Origin: Oscillospiraceae bacterium | GTDB taxonomy: Bacteria; Bacillota; Clostridia; Oscillospirales; Oscillospiraceae | Assembly (NCBI GenBank): GCA_017398625.1 | Contig: JAFQFP010000032.1 | Span: forward strand, 23,915 to 87,914 | Direction of reading: 5' to 3' | DNA length: 64,000 nt | Part shown: piece after piece, positions 25,398 to 34,923 of the stretch | Layout: each line of letters opens with the position of its first letter | Numbering within the stretch: the first letter of the stretch is position 1 | Notes under the pieces: generated by a model | What the model was told of the DNA's origin: nothing | The model's database searches: none | What the model saw: the letters and a program-made list of their open reading frames with translations, nothing else | Translations under genes and position numbers: made by a program

Positions 25398-26360
25398 ATG
25401 CAATGGCTGGAGATCACCCTGCATACCCTCCCCGGCACCACCGAAACCGTTGCCGCCGCCCTCACCGCCGCCGGATTTGAAGATCTGGTGCTGGAGGATC
25501 AGACGGAGCTGGAGACCTTTTTGGATCAGAACCGGGCGTACTGGGACTATATTGACGAACAGCTTCAGCAGCAGCTTCAGGGGCTCTCCCAGATCAAGCT
25601 GTATCTGGAGCACTCAGACACCGCCGCCATGACCCGTCTCACCGCTCTGGTGGAGGGTCTGCGCGCCAAAGGCTGTCTGGGAGAACTGCCGCTGGAGGTA
25701 TCTTCCCTTGCCCAGACCGATTGGGAGGAAAGCTGGAAGGAAAACTATCCGCCCCAGTACATCGGCAGCCGCCTTGCGGTTCTGCCCTACTGGCTTGCCG
25801 ATACCGATATTGGCGGACGGCTTCCGGTGATCTTGGATCCCGGTCTGACCTTCGGCACCGGTGCCCATCCCTCCACCCGCATGGTGCTGGAAGCCATGGA
25901 GGAGCTGGTCGCTCCGGGCTGCACCTGTCTGGATCTGGGCAGCGGCAGCGGCATTTTGTCCATCGCCGCCTTGCGGCTGGGGGCTGCCTCCGCCATCGGC
26001 GTGGATATTGACCCCAAAGCCGAGGACATCGCCCGGCAGAACGCCGCCTACAACGGCTTTTCCGCCCCTGTCTTTACCGCCCTCACCGGCAATGTTACCA
26101 CAGACCGTCCCCTCATGGCACGGCTGCAGCAGCACACCTATCGTGTTGTGCTGGTGAATATCGTGGCGGATGTGATCATTTCCATCGCCCCGGTGCTGCC
26201 CCTGCTGATGGACAGCGGCAGCACACTGATCCTCTCCGGTATTCTGGACACCCGGCTGGAGGATGTCCGCCGGGCATTGGAAATTGCCGGACTTACCGTA
26301 ACCTCTATCCGCGCCGGCGAAGACTGGCGCTGTGTCACCGCAAAAAGGAGCGAAGCATGA
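25398..26360 (+). CDS. prmA: Ribosomal protein L11 methyltransferase
   Basis: A 320-residue SAM-dependent methyltransferase that trimethylates ribosomal protein L11. PrmA signatures are DPGLTFGTGAHPSTRM, the SAM-binding LDLGSGSGILSIAALRLGA, GVDIDPKA and VLVNIVADVI. The N-terminal L11-recognition domain is present (residues 1 to about 80). It overlaps the next gene by four bases (ATGA). The start follows CACAGGAGG. Confidence 0.95.
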   Translation: MQWLEITLHTLPGTTETVAAALTAAGFEDLVLEDQTELETFLDQNRAYWDYIDEQLQQQLQGLSQIKLYLEHSDTAAMTRLTALVEGLRAKGCLGELPLEVSSLAQTDWEESWKENYPPQYIGSRLAVLPYWLADTDIGGRLPVILDPGLTFGTGAHPSTRMVLEAMEELVAPGCTCLDLGSGSGILSIAALRLGAASAIGVDIDPKAEDIARQNAAYNGFSAPVFTALTGNVTTDRPLMARLQQHTYRVVLVNIVADVIISIAPVLPLLMDSGSTLILSGILDTRLEDVRRALEIAGLTVTSIRAGEDWRCVTAKRSEA

Positions 26361-27388
26361 ATTTATCCTACCGTACCCGCAGAAATCTGCAAAACTTCGG
26401 CATCTTTGTTCTGATCCTGCTGCTTCTGGCAGTGGTGGTCTGGGCAGTTTGGATGCTGTGGCTGGACCGCTATGTGGTCTACACCTCCGACGGCGCAAAG
26501 CTGAACTTTAACCTGTCGGTAGAAGACCTTTCCGGCGAGAGCGCCGTCTCTCCCAACACGGCGGAGACCGTCTCCATCTATTATAACGAAGGCGAAAACG
26601 CCGTGAACACCAGTACCGATCTTACACAGGTCACCGGCTACTATATCGACTCGGATATGCTGGCAAAGGAGATCGATCTGGTGCTGGAGCAGGTACAGCT
26701 TCTGCCCAACGGCACCCCGGTGATGATCGATATGAAGGATGCCAAGGGCTGCTTCTACTACATCACCACCCTGAGCAGCCACAATCCCAGCGGTGTGGAT
26801 CTGGACACCGTGACCGACCTGCTGCGGCTGCTGAAAAAGAAGGATTGCTACCTCATCGCCCGTGTTTCCGCCTTCCGGGACTATTTCTACGGTCTGGAAA
26901 ATGTGAGCCACGGTCTGTTCCACCGTTCCCGTCAATATCTTTGGCAGGATTCCGGCAGATGCTACTGGCTCAACCCCAGCAGCGAGGGTACGCTGGTCTA
27001 TCTGATGCAGACCGCCACGGAGATCAAGGCGCTGGGCTTTGACGAGCTGGTCTTCGGCAATTTCTACTTCCCGGACACCTCGGATATCTACTTCACCGGG
27101 GACAAGGCCTCCGCCATCGCCAATGCCGCAAACCGTTTGGTGGAGACCTGCGGCAGCGAAAACTTTTGCATCTCCTTTGTCTCCAACACCCCGGACTTTT
27201 CTCTGCCTGCAGGCCGTACCCGGCTGTATCTGGAGAACCAGTCCGCCAGCGCCGTCAATTCTCTGGCACAGGCTGCCACCGTTCCGGACAAGACCGTGAA
27301 TCTGGTGTTCTTAACGGAGGTCAACGACACCCGTTTCGATGCCTACGGCGTTCTGCGGCCCATTACCGCCGCACAGTTGGAGCAATGA
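26357..27388 (+). CDS. Membrane-anchored TIM-barrel protein, putative glycoside hydrolase-like
   Basis: A 343-residue protein with one N-terminal membrane helix (about residues 15-36: NFGIFVLILLLLAVVVWAVW) and an extracytoplasmic domain. The pattern of GYYIDSDML, VMIDMKDAKGCFYY, LIARVSAFRDYF, WLNPSSEG and ALGFDELVFGNFYFP resembles the putative glycoside hydrolase (DUF4015) TIM barrel. That family has a conserved Asp in the DMKD strand. The link to prmA by an ATGA overlap is odd functionally. A role at the cell envelope is inferred from topology. Confidence 0.7.
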   Translation: MNLSYRTRRNLQNFGIFVLILLLLAVVVWAVWMLWLDRYVVYTSDGAKLNFNLSVEDLSGESAVSPNTAETVSIYYNEGENAVNTSTDLTQVTGYYIDSDMLAKEIDLVLEQVQLLPNGTPVMIDMKDAKGCFYYITTLSSHNPSGVDLDTVTDLLRLLKKKDCYLIARVSAFRDYFYGLENVSHGLFHRSRQYLWQDSGRCYWLNPSSEGTLVYLMQTATEIKALGFDELVFGNFYFPDTSDIYFTGDKASAIANAANRLVETCGSENFCISFVSNTPDFSLPAGRTRLYLENQSASAVNSLAQAATVPDKTVNLVFLTEVNDTRFDAYGVLRPITAAQLEQ

Positions 27389-27390
27389 TA

Positions 27391-27419
27391 TTGCAATTTG
27401 TATACCTGTGTGGTATATT
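27391..27419 (+). promoter_or_regulatory. Putative typA promoter
   Basis: TTGCAA (27391-27396) and TATATT (27414-27419) with a 17-bp spacer, overlapping the end of the upstream gene region by a few bases after its stop. Confidence 0.7.
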
Positions 27420-27463
27420 TTGAAAGTTCATGTATTTTTAGGGAAAGAAGGAGTATTCCAAAC

Positions 27464-29293
27464 ATGGCATCTCAGGAAAACATTCGTAATATCGCTATCA
27501 TCGCCCATGTTGACCACGGCAAGACCACTCTGGTGGACGAAATGCTGAAGCAGGGCGGCATCTACCGGGAAAACCAAGCCACGGTGGAGCGGGTCATGGA
27601 CTCCGGCGATCTGGAACGGGAGCGCGGCATCACCATTTTGGCAAAAAACACTTCCGTATATTATAAGGACATCAAGATCAACATCGTAGACACCCCCGGC
27701 CACGCGGATTTCGGCGGAGAGGTGGAACGGATCTTAAAAATGGTCAACGGCGTTATCCTGCTGGTGGATGCCGCCGAGGGCCCCATGCCCCAGACCCGCT
27801 TCGTGCTGCAAAAGGCGCTGGAGCTGGGTCACAAGGTCATCGTAGCCGTGAATAAGATCGATAAGCCTGACGCCCGGATCCACGAGGTCATGGACGAGGT
27901 GCTGGAGCTGCTGCTGGATCTGAACGCCACCGACGAGCAATTCAATTCCCCCACCGTATTCTGCTCCGGCAGACAGGGCACCGCTTCCTACGGCCCTGAC
28001 GAGGCGGGCACCGATCTGACCCCCCTGTTCGAAACCATTGTAAACTATATCGACGCCCCCACCGGCGAAGTGGATGCCCCCTTGCAGCTTCTGGTGTCCT
28101 CCATCGACTACAATGAGTATGTGGGCAGGATTGCCGTGGGCAGAGTGGAACGGGGCACCATTCGGGTGAACCAAGAGGTCACCATCTGTGATTTCCACGA
28201 CCCCGAGCTGAAGCAAAAGGGTAAGGTGGTCGCCCTCTACGCCTTTGACGGCTTGGGCAAGACCCCCATCTCCGAAGCCTCTGCAGGCGAGATCGTAGCC
28301 CTGTCCGGCATGGCGGATATCACCATCGGCAGAACCCTCTGCGCACCGGATGCCATTGAGCCCCTGCCCTTTGTGAAGATCTCCGATCCCACCATCGAAA
28401 TGACCTTCTCCGTCAACAATTCCCCCTTCGCAGGCAGAGAGGGCAAGTATGTCACCTCCCGAAACCTCCGTGACCGGCTGGAAAAGGAGCTTCTGAAGGA
28501 TGTGTCCCTCCATGTCACCGAGGCAAGCACCGATGCCTTCAATGTGGCTGGCAGAGGTGAGATGCACCTGTCCATTCTTATGGAGACCATGCGGCGGGAG
28601 GGCTTTGAATTTGCCGTTTCCACCCCCCGTGTGCTGACAAAGCAGATCGACGGCAAGCTCTGCGAGCCCATCGAGCGGATGGTCGCCGATGTGCCCGAGG
28701 AGTGCATGGGCGCGGTGATCGAGAAGATGGGACGCCGGAAGGCAGACCTTCTGGGAATGACTCCCATGGGCAGCCGCTACCGTCTGGAATTCCTTGTCCC
28801 CTCCCGCGGTCTGTTCGGCTACCGCAGCGAGTTCCTCACCGACACCCGGGGCGAGGGCATCATGTCCTCCGTTCTGGATTCCTATGCCCCCATGAAGGGC
28901 GAGATTGAGCGCCGTCTCACCGGCTCTCTCATCGCCCATGAATCCGGCGAAGCCGTCACCTACGGTCTTGCCGCCGCGCAGGAGCGTGGCGCTCTGCTCA
29001 TCGGTGCCGGTACTCCGGTGTACGCAGGCATGGTCGTGGGCATCTGCAGCCGCAACGAGGATATGACCGTCAATGTGTGCAAGCGCAAGCAGCTTACCAA
29101 TATGCGTGCCTCCGGCTCCGACGAAGCCCTGCGGCTCACCACCCCCAAGGTGTTCTCCTTGGAGCAGTGTCTGGAATTTCTGGCAGACGATGAGCTGCTG
29201 GAATGCACCCCCAAGAGCCTGCGCATCCGCAAGCGGGAGCTGGATCACGGCATCCGTATGCGTGAGCTGATGAAAAAGCGGAATCAGGAGTGA
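27464..29293 (+). CDS. typA: Translational GTPase TypA/BipA
   Basis: A 609-residue ribosome-associated GTPase of normal length. G1 is [17 protein letters not shown]2 lies in RERGITI, G3 is [14 protein letters not shown] and G4 is NKIDKPDAR. The BipA-specific C-terminal domain ends in [11 protein letters not shown]. It supports 50S assembly and stress or low-temperature growth in other bacteria. ATG 27464 has AAGAAGGAG upstream; earlier in-frame ATGs lie in the promoter. The stop is followed directly by pdxK. Confidence 0.96.
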   Translation: MASQENIRNIAIIAHVDHGKTTLVDEMLKQGGIYRENQATVERVMDSGDLERERGITILAKNTSVYYKDIKINIVDTPGHADFGGEVERILKMVNGVILLVDAAEGPMPQTRFVLQKALELGHKVIVAVNKIDKPDARIHEVMDEVLELLLDLNATDEQFNSPTVFCSGRQGTASYGPDEAGTDLTPLFETIVNYIDAPTGEVDAPLQLLVSSIDYNEYVGRIAVGRVERGTIRVNQEVTICDFHDPELKQKGKVVALYAFDGLGKTPISEASAGEIVALSGMADITIGRTLCAPDAIEPLPFVKISDPTIEMTFSVNNSPFAGREGKYVTSRNLRDRLEKELLKDVSLHVTEASTDAFNVAGRGEMHLSILMETMRREGFEFAVSTPRVLTKQIDGKLCEPIERMVADVPEECMGAVIEKMGRRKADLLGMTPMGSRYRLEFLVPSRGLFGYRSEFLTDTRGEGIMSSVLDSYAPMKGEIERRLTGSLIAHESGEAVTYGLAAAQERGALLIGAGTPVYAGMVVGICSRNEDMTVNVCKRKQLTNMRASGSDEALRLTTPKVFSLEQCLEFLADDELLECTPKSLRIRKRELDHGIRMRELMKKRNQE

Positions 29294-29295
29294 CC

Positions 29296-30117
29296 ATGAA
29301 ACAGGTATTGTCCATTCAGGATCTGTCCTGTCTGGGGCGGTGCAGCTTAACGGTGGCTCTGCCGGTGATCTCCGCCATGGGAAGCGCCTGCGCGGTGCTG
29401 CCTACGGCGGTGCTGTCCACCCATACCGGCTTTCCCAGCCCCCATGTACAGCCGCTGACGGAAAATATCGCCCCCATCCACGCCCATTGGCAGCGGTTGG
29501 ATGTCCGCTTTGACGCGGTGACGGTGGGCTATCTTGCCAACGCGGAGCAGGTGCGCTCCGTGCTGCCCCTGCTCCGGGATCACCGGGAAAAAGGCAGCCT
29601 CATTATTGCCGATCCTGCCATGGGCGACCACGGAAGGCTCTACAGCGGTCTGCTGCCGGAGCATGTGGACGCCATGAAGGATATCTGCCGCAGCGCCCAC
29701 ATCCTGCTGCCCAATGTGACGGAGGCCGCCCTGCTGACGGGTATGCCCTACCGCAGCGACCCGGAGGATAGCTATCTGAAGGAGCTGGCGCAGGGGCTTT
29801 TGGAGCTGGGTGCCGACGCCGCCATCGTCACCGGTTTCCTGTTCCCCAACGGCGAGATCGGCTTTTACGGTATCCACCGTCAAAGAGGCAGCTTCTCCTT
29901 CCGCAACGAGCATATCGACCGCCGCTGCCACGGCACCGGCGACCTGTTTGCCGCCGCCTTTACCGGCGGCATGATGACCGGACGCACCGAGCAGGAAAGT
30001 GCCGTGCTGGCAGCCCGGTTCGTGCGGCAGTGTGTTGCCGCCACCCCCGAAGCTACGCCCTACGGCGTTGCCTTTGAAAGTCAGCTCCCCTGCCTGTGGC
30101 AGCTTCTGCAAGAATAA
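29296..30117 (+). CDS. Pyridoxamine/pyridoxal kinase (PdxY-like)
   Basis: A 273-residue ribokinase-fold kinase for vitamin B6 salvage, which phosphorylates pyridoxal or pyridoxamine using ATP. Motifs: the N-terminal LSIQDLSCLGRCSLTVALP with the substrate pocket, LSTHTGFPSP, LLPNVTEAALLTGMPY and the anion-hole GTGDLFAAAFTGGM. The start at ATG 29296 is 3 bases after the typA stop and has AGGAG 5 bases before it. A GTG at 29290 overlapping typA is less likely. Probably co-transcribed with typA. Confidence 0.9.
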   Translation: MKQVLSIQDLSCLGRCSLTVALPVISAMGSACAVLPTAVLSTHTGFPSPHVQPLTENIAPIHAHWQRLDVRFDAVTVGYLANAEQVRSVLPLLRDHREKGSLIIADPAMGDHGRLYSGLLPEHVDAMKDICRSAHILLPNVTEAALLTGMPYRSDPEDSYLKELAQGLLELGADAAIVTGFLFPNGEIGFYGIHRQRGSFSFRNEHIDRRCHGTGDLFAAAFTGGMMTGRTEQESAVLAARFVRQCVAATPEATPYGVAFESQLPCLWQLLQE

Positions 30118-30164
30118 TACGGATCCTTGATAAAATGGCATAAGCTCGTTCTGTAAAAATCCCG

Positions 30165-30170
30165 TATAAT
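30165..30170 (+). promoter_or_regulatory. -10 box upstream of the first CapA gene
   Basis: A perfect TATAAT 22 bp upstream of the start. No matching -35 is obvious. Confidence 0.4.
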
Positions 30171-30191
30171 CATGAAAGTTGGTATTTTGCC

Positions 30192-31592
30192 ATGAAACAG
30201 AGAAATATCCTCATTGCGGTGATCTGCGTGCTGGTTCTGATCCTCGCTGCCATCGTTGCCGCGGCTGTGCTGCTGCCTCGGAATTCCCTACCGGCGGTCA
30301 CCGAGCCTACCGGCCAGACCGCCGGAGAAACCACAGCACCCTCCGGGGAAACCACCGCTTCTGAAGAAACAACCGCTCCTGTGGAGACTACTGTCCCCAT
30401 GGAGACCACCGCCGCCACCGAAGCGCCCACCCAGCCCCAAGAAGCTACATACACCCTGACCTTTGTGGGTGACTGCACGCTGGCAAACCGGGCAGGCAGA
30501 ACCGGCAAAGACACCTTTATCGGCACCGTAGGCGACAACTACAGCTATCCCTTTGCCGATGTGCAGACCTACTTTGCCAACGACGACTGCACCTTTATCA
30601 ATCTGGAAAACGCGCTGACCGACCGGGGCACCGCCGGCAACAAGACCTTTGTGTTCCGGGGACCTCCGGCATATACCAACATTCTGACACAGGGCAGCGT
30701 GGAATTTGCCAACCTTGCCAACAATCACGCCATGGACTACGGCAAGGAAGGCTTTGAAGATACCGTGAACGCGTTAAAAAACGCGGGTATCTACTATGGC
30801 GGCTTTGACGAATCCGTTCTCTTTACCACCGAATCCGGGCTGACCATCGGCGTATACACCGCGGTGGAGCCGAAAAACATGGGTGTCATGCAAAACGCCT
30901 TGAAGGCGCTGCGCAAGCAGGGCGCGGAGGTGGTCATCGGCTGCTTCCACTGGGGCGGCGAATACTACTACTACCCCACCGCCAACCAGAAAAAGATGGC
31001 ACACGCCGCCATTGAAGCCGGCGCTGACATCGTTTACGGTCACCACTCCCATGTACTCCAGCCCATCGAGCACTACGGCGACGGCGTGATCTTCTACAGC
31101 CTTGGTAATTTCTCCTTCGGCGGCAATCCCGACCCCGGCGACAAGGACACCGCCATTTTGCAGCAGCAGATCCTTCGCAGCGCCGACGGAAAGATCTCCC
31201 TTGGAGAGCTGAGCATCATCCCCTGCCATGTCACAGGAACCATCCATGTAGGCAACGACTATCAGCCTGTTCCCATGGCGCCGGATCACCCCGGCTGCAG
31301 CCGGGTAAGCCAGAAGCTGAAGGGTACTTGGCCCATCGACCGTCTGGAGACCAGCTACCGGGACGATCTTGCCACTGAGCCCAGCACGGAGCCCACCACA
31401 GAGCCCACCGTGCCTGTGGACACGCCCACCGAGCCTACCACCGCTCCCACTGAGCCTGCGCAGCCCACAGAACCCCCTGCTCCTACCGACCCTCCCGCAC
31501 CTACCGAACCCCCTGCACCCACCGAACCGCCTCAGCCCCAGCCTCCGGCAGCCCCGGAACCGGACTCCGGCGGTGGGGAAACCACCCCTTAA
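30192..31592 (+). CDS. CapA-family metallophosphatase-like surface protein with Thr/Pro-rich ends
   Basis: A 466-residue protein with an N-terminal membrane anchor or signal (about 5-28), a Thr/Glu-rich stretch (about 36-88, GETTAPSGETTASEETT-like), the PGA_cap domain (about 92-385) and a C-terminal low-complexity tail of PTEPT and PAPTEPP repeats. The domain shows TFVGDCTLA, FINLENALTD, FANLANNHAMDYG and YGHHSHVLQPIE, the metallophosphatase-like motifs of CapA/PgsA. Members are tied to poly-gamma-glutamate capsule retention, but single genes like this occur widely in Clostridia without capBC. The tails look like wall-spanning or glycosylated linkers. Confidence 0.88.
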   Translation: MKQRNILIAVICVLVLILAAIVAAAVLLPRNSLPAVTEPTGQTAGETTAPSGETTASEETTAPVETTVPMETTAATEAPTQPQEATYTLTFVGDCTLANRAGRTGKDTFIGTVGDNYSYPFADVQTYFANDDCTFINLENALTDRGTAGNKTFVFRGPPAYTNILTQGSVEFANLANNHAMDYGKEGFEDTVNALKNAGIYYGGFDESVLFTTESGLTIGVYTAVEPKNMGVMQNALKALRKQGAEVVIGCFHWGGEYYYYPTANQKKMAHAAIEAGADIVYGHHSHVLQPIEHYGDGVIFYSLGNFSFGGNPDPGDKDTAILQQQILRSADGKISLGELSIIPCHVTGTIHVGNDYQPVPMAPDHPGCSRVSQKLKGTWPIDRLETSYRDDLATEPSTEPTTEPTVPVDTPTEPTTAPTEPAQPTEPPAPTDPPAPTEPPAPTEPPQPQPPAAPEPDSGGGETTP

Positions 31593-31623
31593 CAGCAAAA
31601 AACCGGATTTTTCAAAATAATTG

Positions 31624-31652
31624 TTGACCTAACTGGTTTTTTCGGTTATAAT
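31624..31652 (+). promoter_or_regulatory. Strong rpmH promoter
   Basis: TTGACC (31624-31629), 17-bp spacer, TATAAT (31647-31652): close to the sigma-A consensus. Confidence 0.85.
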
Positions 31653-31747
31653 GCTCTAGCATGACCTTTTATGGTCATATTACTATGTCCCGCTGCGGCC
31701 AGAAATGGCTGTCGAGCATATTGAATTTGACAGGAGGTGTACCCAGA

Positions 31748-31882
31748 ATGAAGCGTACCTATCAGCCCAGCCGCCGTCACAGATCCAAGGTTCACGGTTT
31801 CCGGAAGAGAATGGCTACTTCCAACGGCCGCAAGGTGCTTGCCCGCCGCCGTGCCAAGGGCCGCAAGGTCCTGTCTGCTTGA
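31748..31882 (+). CDS. rpmH: 50S ribosomal protein L34
   Basis: A 44-residue, strongly basic protein with the invariant L34 pattern: [20 protein letters not shown], then a run ending [18 protein letters not shown]. It has an AGGAGG ribosome site 9 bases upstream and a strong promoter. It leads the conserved rpmH-rnpA-yidD-yidC-jag cluster that usually sits next to dnaA and oriC. Here the upstream neighbour is a CapA gene instead. Confidence 0.97.
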   Translation: MKRTYQPSRRHRSKVHGFRKRMATSNGRKVLARRRAKGRKVLSA

Positions 31883-31932
31883 GTGTAAGCGATCCGTGGA
31901 AAACCACAGTTTATAATCGCTCATAGCGAAAC

Positions 31933-31977
31933 GGGAGTCCATGCGGGGCGAATGGCAATTCGCCCCGCTCCCTTTTT
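31933..31977 (+). terminator. Terminator/attenuator between rpmH and rnpA
   Basis: An 11-bp stem GCGGGGCGAAT / ATTCGCCCCGC (31943-31968) is followed by TCCCTTTTTT. It lies 60 bp after rpmH and about 110 bp before rnpA. It probably reduces expression of the downstream genes relative to L34. Confidence 0.8.
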
Positions 31978-32080
31978 TATTGGGACCAGCCTTGTAAAAT
32001 GTCTTTCCGCCCTCCGGCGGAGCTTTCCCTTTCTTTGGAGCGCATCCTTTTGAAGTTGTTCGCGTTGCAGGAGACTCTGT

Positions 32081-32437
32081 ATGAAATTTTCCAGTAGCTT
32101 GAAGCTGAATCATATCTTTCGGCGGCTTTATGCCTCCAACGGACAGGCAAACGGCTTTTTGGTGCTTTATGCCCGGAAAAACCGCACCGGCACCAACCGG
32201 GTGGGCTTTACCGTAGGCAAAAAGCTGGGTCACGCCGTGGTCCGCAACCGGGTACGCCGCCGTCTGCGGGAGGTCTACCGGCTCAATGAGAGCCGCTTTC
32301 TGCCGGGGTATGATATCGTGGTGGTGGCACGCAGCCGCTGTGTAACCGCCTCCTTTTCTCAGCTTTCCCGAAGCTTTTTGTCTCTTGCGGATAAGGCAGG
32401 TATTTTACTGCCGGAGCAGGAATCGGTGACGCCATGA
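32081..32437 (+). CDS. rnpA: Ribonuclease P protein component
   Basis: A 118-residue basic protein that assists the RNase P RNA in tRNA 5' processing. The RNR signature is [21 protein letters not shown]-like, spanning about residues 47-67, with GFTVGKK just before it. ATG 32081 has AGGAG upstream. It overlaps yidD by four bases (ATGA). Confidence 0.95.
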   Translation: MKFSSSLKLNHIFRRLYASNGQANGFLVLYARKNRTGTNRVGFTVGKKLGHAVVRNRVRRRLREVYRLNESRFLPGYDIVVVARSRCVTASFSQLSRSFLSLADKAGILLPEQESVTP

Positions 32438-32646
32438 AAAAGCTGATGCTTGCGCTGATCCGCTTCTACCAAAAGGGCATCTCTCCCAATACTCCCCCAA
32501 GCTGTCGTTTCCACCCCACCTGCTCGCACTACGCCTACGAAGCCATCAACAAATACGGGGCATTGAAGGGCGGCTGGCTGGCGCTGCGCCGGCTGCTGCG
32601 CTGTAACCCTTTCTACAAGGGTGACTACTACGACCCCGTGCCTTAG
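32434..32646 (+). CDS. yidD: Membrane protein insertion efficiency factor
   Basis: A 70-residue YidD protein. It starts with an amphipathic helix ([15 protein letters not shown]) followed by the family's Cys-containing [15 protein letters not shown] and the C-terminal LLRCNPF. It acts at the membrane with YidC, whose gene follows 27 bp later. Confidence 0.93.
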   Translation: MKKLMLALIRFYQKGISPNTPPSCRFHPTCSHYAYEAINKYGALKGGWLALRRLLRCNPFYKGDYYDPVP

Positions 32647-32673
32647 ATCCATTACCACTCAGGAGGAAAGTAA

Positions 32674-33906
32674 ATGGCTAAAATCATTACCATTCCCTTT
32701 GGCTATCTGCTGGACTGGCTGTATCAGTTCACCACCAACTACGGTGTTGCCCTGATCCTGTTTGCCATTATCGTCCGCATCGTGCTGCTGCCCATCAACG
32801 CAAAGTCCAGAAAGAGCATGATGAAGATGTCCCGGCTGCAGCCTCGGATCCAAGAGATCCAGCGCAAGTACGCCAACGACCAGCAGAAGCAGAACGAAGC
32901 CATTCAGAAGCTGCAGCAGGAGGAAGGCGCCTCCATGGGCTGCGGCGGCTGTTTGTGGAGCCTTGTTCCCCTGCTGATCCTGCTGCCCCTGTACCAGGTC
33001 ATCCGTCAGCCTCTGGTGTATATGCTCCACGAAACGCTGGAGACCGCCACCTCGGTTATTGACGCGATGAAGGCAGCAGATCCCAGCATTTTTACCAACA
33101 ACAATTATTATGACCAGTTGGTCGCCGTGCGGCACATGCCGGACTTTGTGGATGTGGTTCGCAACGCCGGTATTACCCTCCGGGATGCCACCCTGCAGGG
33201 CATCAACTTTGACTTCCTTGGCATCGATCTGGGTCAGATCCCCACTTTCAATATCTTCGGTGATCAGTGGAAGTGGGATTGGAACAGCATCGGCGGGTTC
33301 CTGATCCCCGTGATGTCCGCAGGCAGTCAGGTGCTGTCCATGTTTATCTCCCAAAAGACCAACAATTCCGTCATCACCGACGAAAAGGGTCTTGAGGACA
33401 AGGAGACCGCCAAAAAGTCCACCTCCGCCCAGCAGGGCAAGATGATGATGTGGCTGATGCCGCTGATGTCTCTGTGGATCGGCTTTACCGTTCCCGCAGC
33501 TCTGTCTCTGTACTGGCTCATCGGCGGTGTGGCATCCATGATCGAAAATGTGATCCTCACCAAGCACTACCGCAAGGTCTATGATGCCGAGGATGCTGTC
33601 CGTCTGCAGCGTGCGCTGGAGGCAGACCGTCTGGAAGCCGAGAAGGAGCGCATCCGCGCTGAGCGCCGTGCAGCCAACCCCGATGGCATCACCGAAAACA
33701 CCAGCAAGAAGAAGCTGCAGCAGAAGCAGCGTGACCAGCAGCAGGCAGCCAAGGAGGCAGCCGCTAAGGAATACGCCGTCAAGAAGGGTCTCGCCATCGA
33801 AGAGGATGAGGAAGATACCGTCCTGTCCGGCATCCCCAGCCGTCCCTATTGCAAGGGCCGCGCTTACGATCCCAACCGCTACAGCAACCACAATACGGAG
33901 GAATAA
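32674..33906 (+). CDS. yidC: YidC/Oxa1-family membrane protein insertase
   Basis: A 410-residue insertase. The conserved membrane core contains YGVALILFAIIVRIVLLPI with the functional Arg in the hydrophilic groove, the cytoplasmic hairpin KMSRLQPRIQEIQRKY, and later helices with LWIGFTVPAALSLYWLIGG. The C-terminal third is a long charged, probably coiled-coil tail rich in Lys, Gln and Ala (about residues 290-390), longer than in Bacillus SpoIIIJ. There is no lipobox at the N-terminus. An AGGAGG site precedes the ATG; jag follows after 3 bases. Confidence 0.94.
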   Translation: MAKIITIPFGYLLDWLYQFTTNYGVALILFAIIVRIVLLPINAKSRKSMMKMSRLQPRIQEIQRKYANDQQKQNEAIQKLQQEEGASMGCGGCLWSLVPLLILLPLYQVIRQPLVYMLHETLETATSVIDAMKAADPSIFTNNNYYDQLVAVRHMPDFVDVVRNAGITLRDATLQGINFDFLGIDLGQIPTFNIFGDQWKWDWNSIGGFLIPVMSAGSQVLSMFISQKTNNSVITDEKGLEDKETAKKSTSAQQGKMMMWLMPLMSLWIGFTVPAALSLYWLIGGVASMIENVILTKHYRKVYDAEDAVRLQRALEADRLEAEKERIRAERRAANPDGITENTSKKKLQQKQRDQQQAAKEAAAKEYAVKKGLAIEEDEEDTVLSGIPSRPYCKGRAYDPNRYSNHNTEE

Positions 33907-33909
33907 TCA

Positions 33910-34794
33910 ATGGAAAAGACCATCGTAACCACTGGCAAGACCATTGACCTTGCCATTGAGTCTGCGCTGAACCAGCTTGGTCTGGACCGGGACAGTGTAT
34001 CTGTTGAGGTGCTGGCACAGGCAAAGCCCGGTTTTCTGGGCTTCGGCGCTACCCCTGCCAAGGTACAGGTGACCTACGAAGCTCCGGATCCCGTGCCGGA
34101 AGCTCCCAAGGTAGCCCTGTCCTCTGCTTCCCGTTCCAAGCCCAAGGCTGCCAAGAAGCCTGAAGCGAAGCCCGAAGCCCCCAAGCAGGCGTCTCCCAAA
34201 GCAGAGGTGAAGCAGGAGGCTCCCAAGGCAGAGCCTGTTAAGGAATCCAAGCCCAAGGAGAACAAGCCCCGCCAAAACAAGACCGAGCGCAAGAGCGAGC
34301 CTGTAAAGGCTGCTCCCAAGGAATACACCCCCGCGGAAAGCGGCTCCGTTGAGGAGAAGATCGAGGTGTTTCTGAAGGGTCTGCTGGAGCACATGGGCTC
34401 TCAGGCAGTGCCCCATGCATGGAAGGCTGAGGAGAACACCTATAAGGTAGATCTGGTAGGTGAGGATCTAGGCTTCCTCATCGGCCGCCGTGGCGACACA
34501 CTGGATGCCATCCAGCATCTGTGCAACTACTCTATCAACCGGGATATCGACGGTCATGTCCGCATCAATGTGGACGCCGAGTGCTACCGTGAAAAGCGGG
34601 AGGACAGTCTCCGCCGCTACGCCCGCAAGAAGGCACAGCAGGTGCTGAAGGCCCGCCGCCGCACCACTCTGGAGCCCATGAACGCCTACGAGCGCCATGT
34701 GATCCACGCCGCCCTGCAGGAGATGGAGAACATCACCACCTACTCCACCGGCACCGAACCCAACCGCCGCGTGGTCATTGAGTACGTAAGATAA
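33910..34794 (+). CDS. jag: RNA-binding protein Jag/KhpB
   Basis: A 294-residue protein in three parts: a Jag-N domain (residues 1-56, GFLGFGATPAKVQV), a long Ala/Pro/Lys-rich linker (about 58-145) and C-terminal KH and R3H domains. The KH loop is LIGRRGDTLDAIQ and the R3H motif is in ERHVIHAALQ. Such proteins bind RNA with KhpA and influence cell elongation and sporulation. It follows yidC directly, the classic arrangement, and is closed by a terminator. Confidence 0.93.
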   Translation: MEKTIVTTGKTIDLAIESALNQLGLDRDSVSVEVLAQAKPGFLGFGATPAKVQVTYEAPDPVPEAPKVALSSASRSKPKAAKKPEAKPEAPKQASPKAEVKQEAPKAEPVKESKPKENKPRQNKTERKSEPVKAAPKEYTPAESGSVEEKIEVFLKGLLEHMGSQAVPHAWKAEENTYKVDLVGEDLGFLIGRRGDTLDAIQHLCNYSINRDIDGHVRINVDAECYREKREDSLRRYARKKAQQVLKARRRTTLEPMNAYERHVIHAALQEMENITTYSTGTEPNRRVVIEYVR

Positions 34795-34798
34795 GCCT

Positions 34799-34838
34799 AA
34801 AGGGAGCCATTTCACCGAATGGCTCCCTTTCTTTTTTC
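34799..34838 (+). terminator. Terminator of the rpmH-jag cluster
   Basis: The stem AAAGGGAGCCATT / AATGGCTCCCTTT is followed by CTTTTTTC, just after the jag stop. Confidence 0.88.
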
Positions 34839-34856
34839 TTTTTCTTCCACTTCATA

Positions 34857-34885
34857 TTCCATTTTTCTGCTGTGTGTGGTATACT
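34857..34885 (+). promoter_or_regulatory. Extended -10 promoter of the ABC exporter operon
   Basis: TATACT (34880-34885) is preceded by TGG, an extended -10. A weak -35 (TTCCAT) is 17 bp upstream. Confidence 0.5.
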
Positions 34886-34923
34886 TAATAGAATATTTGA
34901 TTTTTAAGTAAAGGAGGGTCAAG

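Noticed and set aside
31624-31660. Possible replication origin beside rpmH
   Set aside because: No cluster of DnaA boxes (TTATCCACA type) and no dnaA or dnaN gene is visible.
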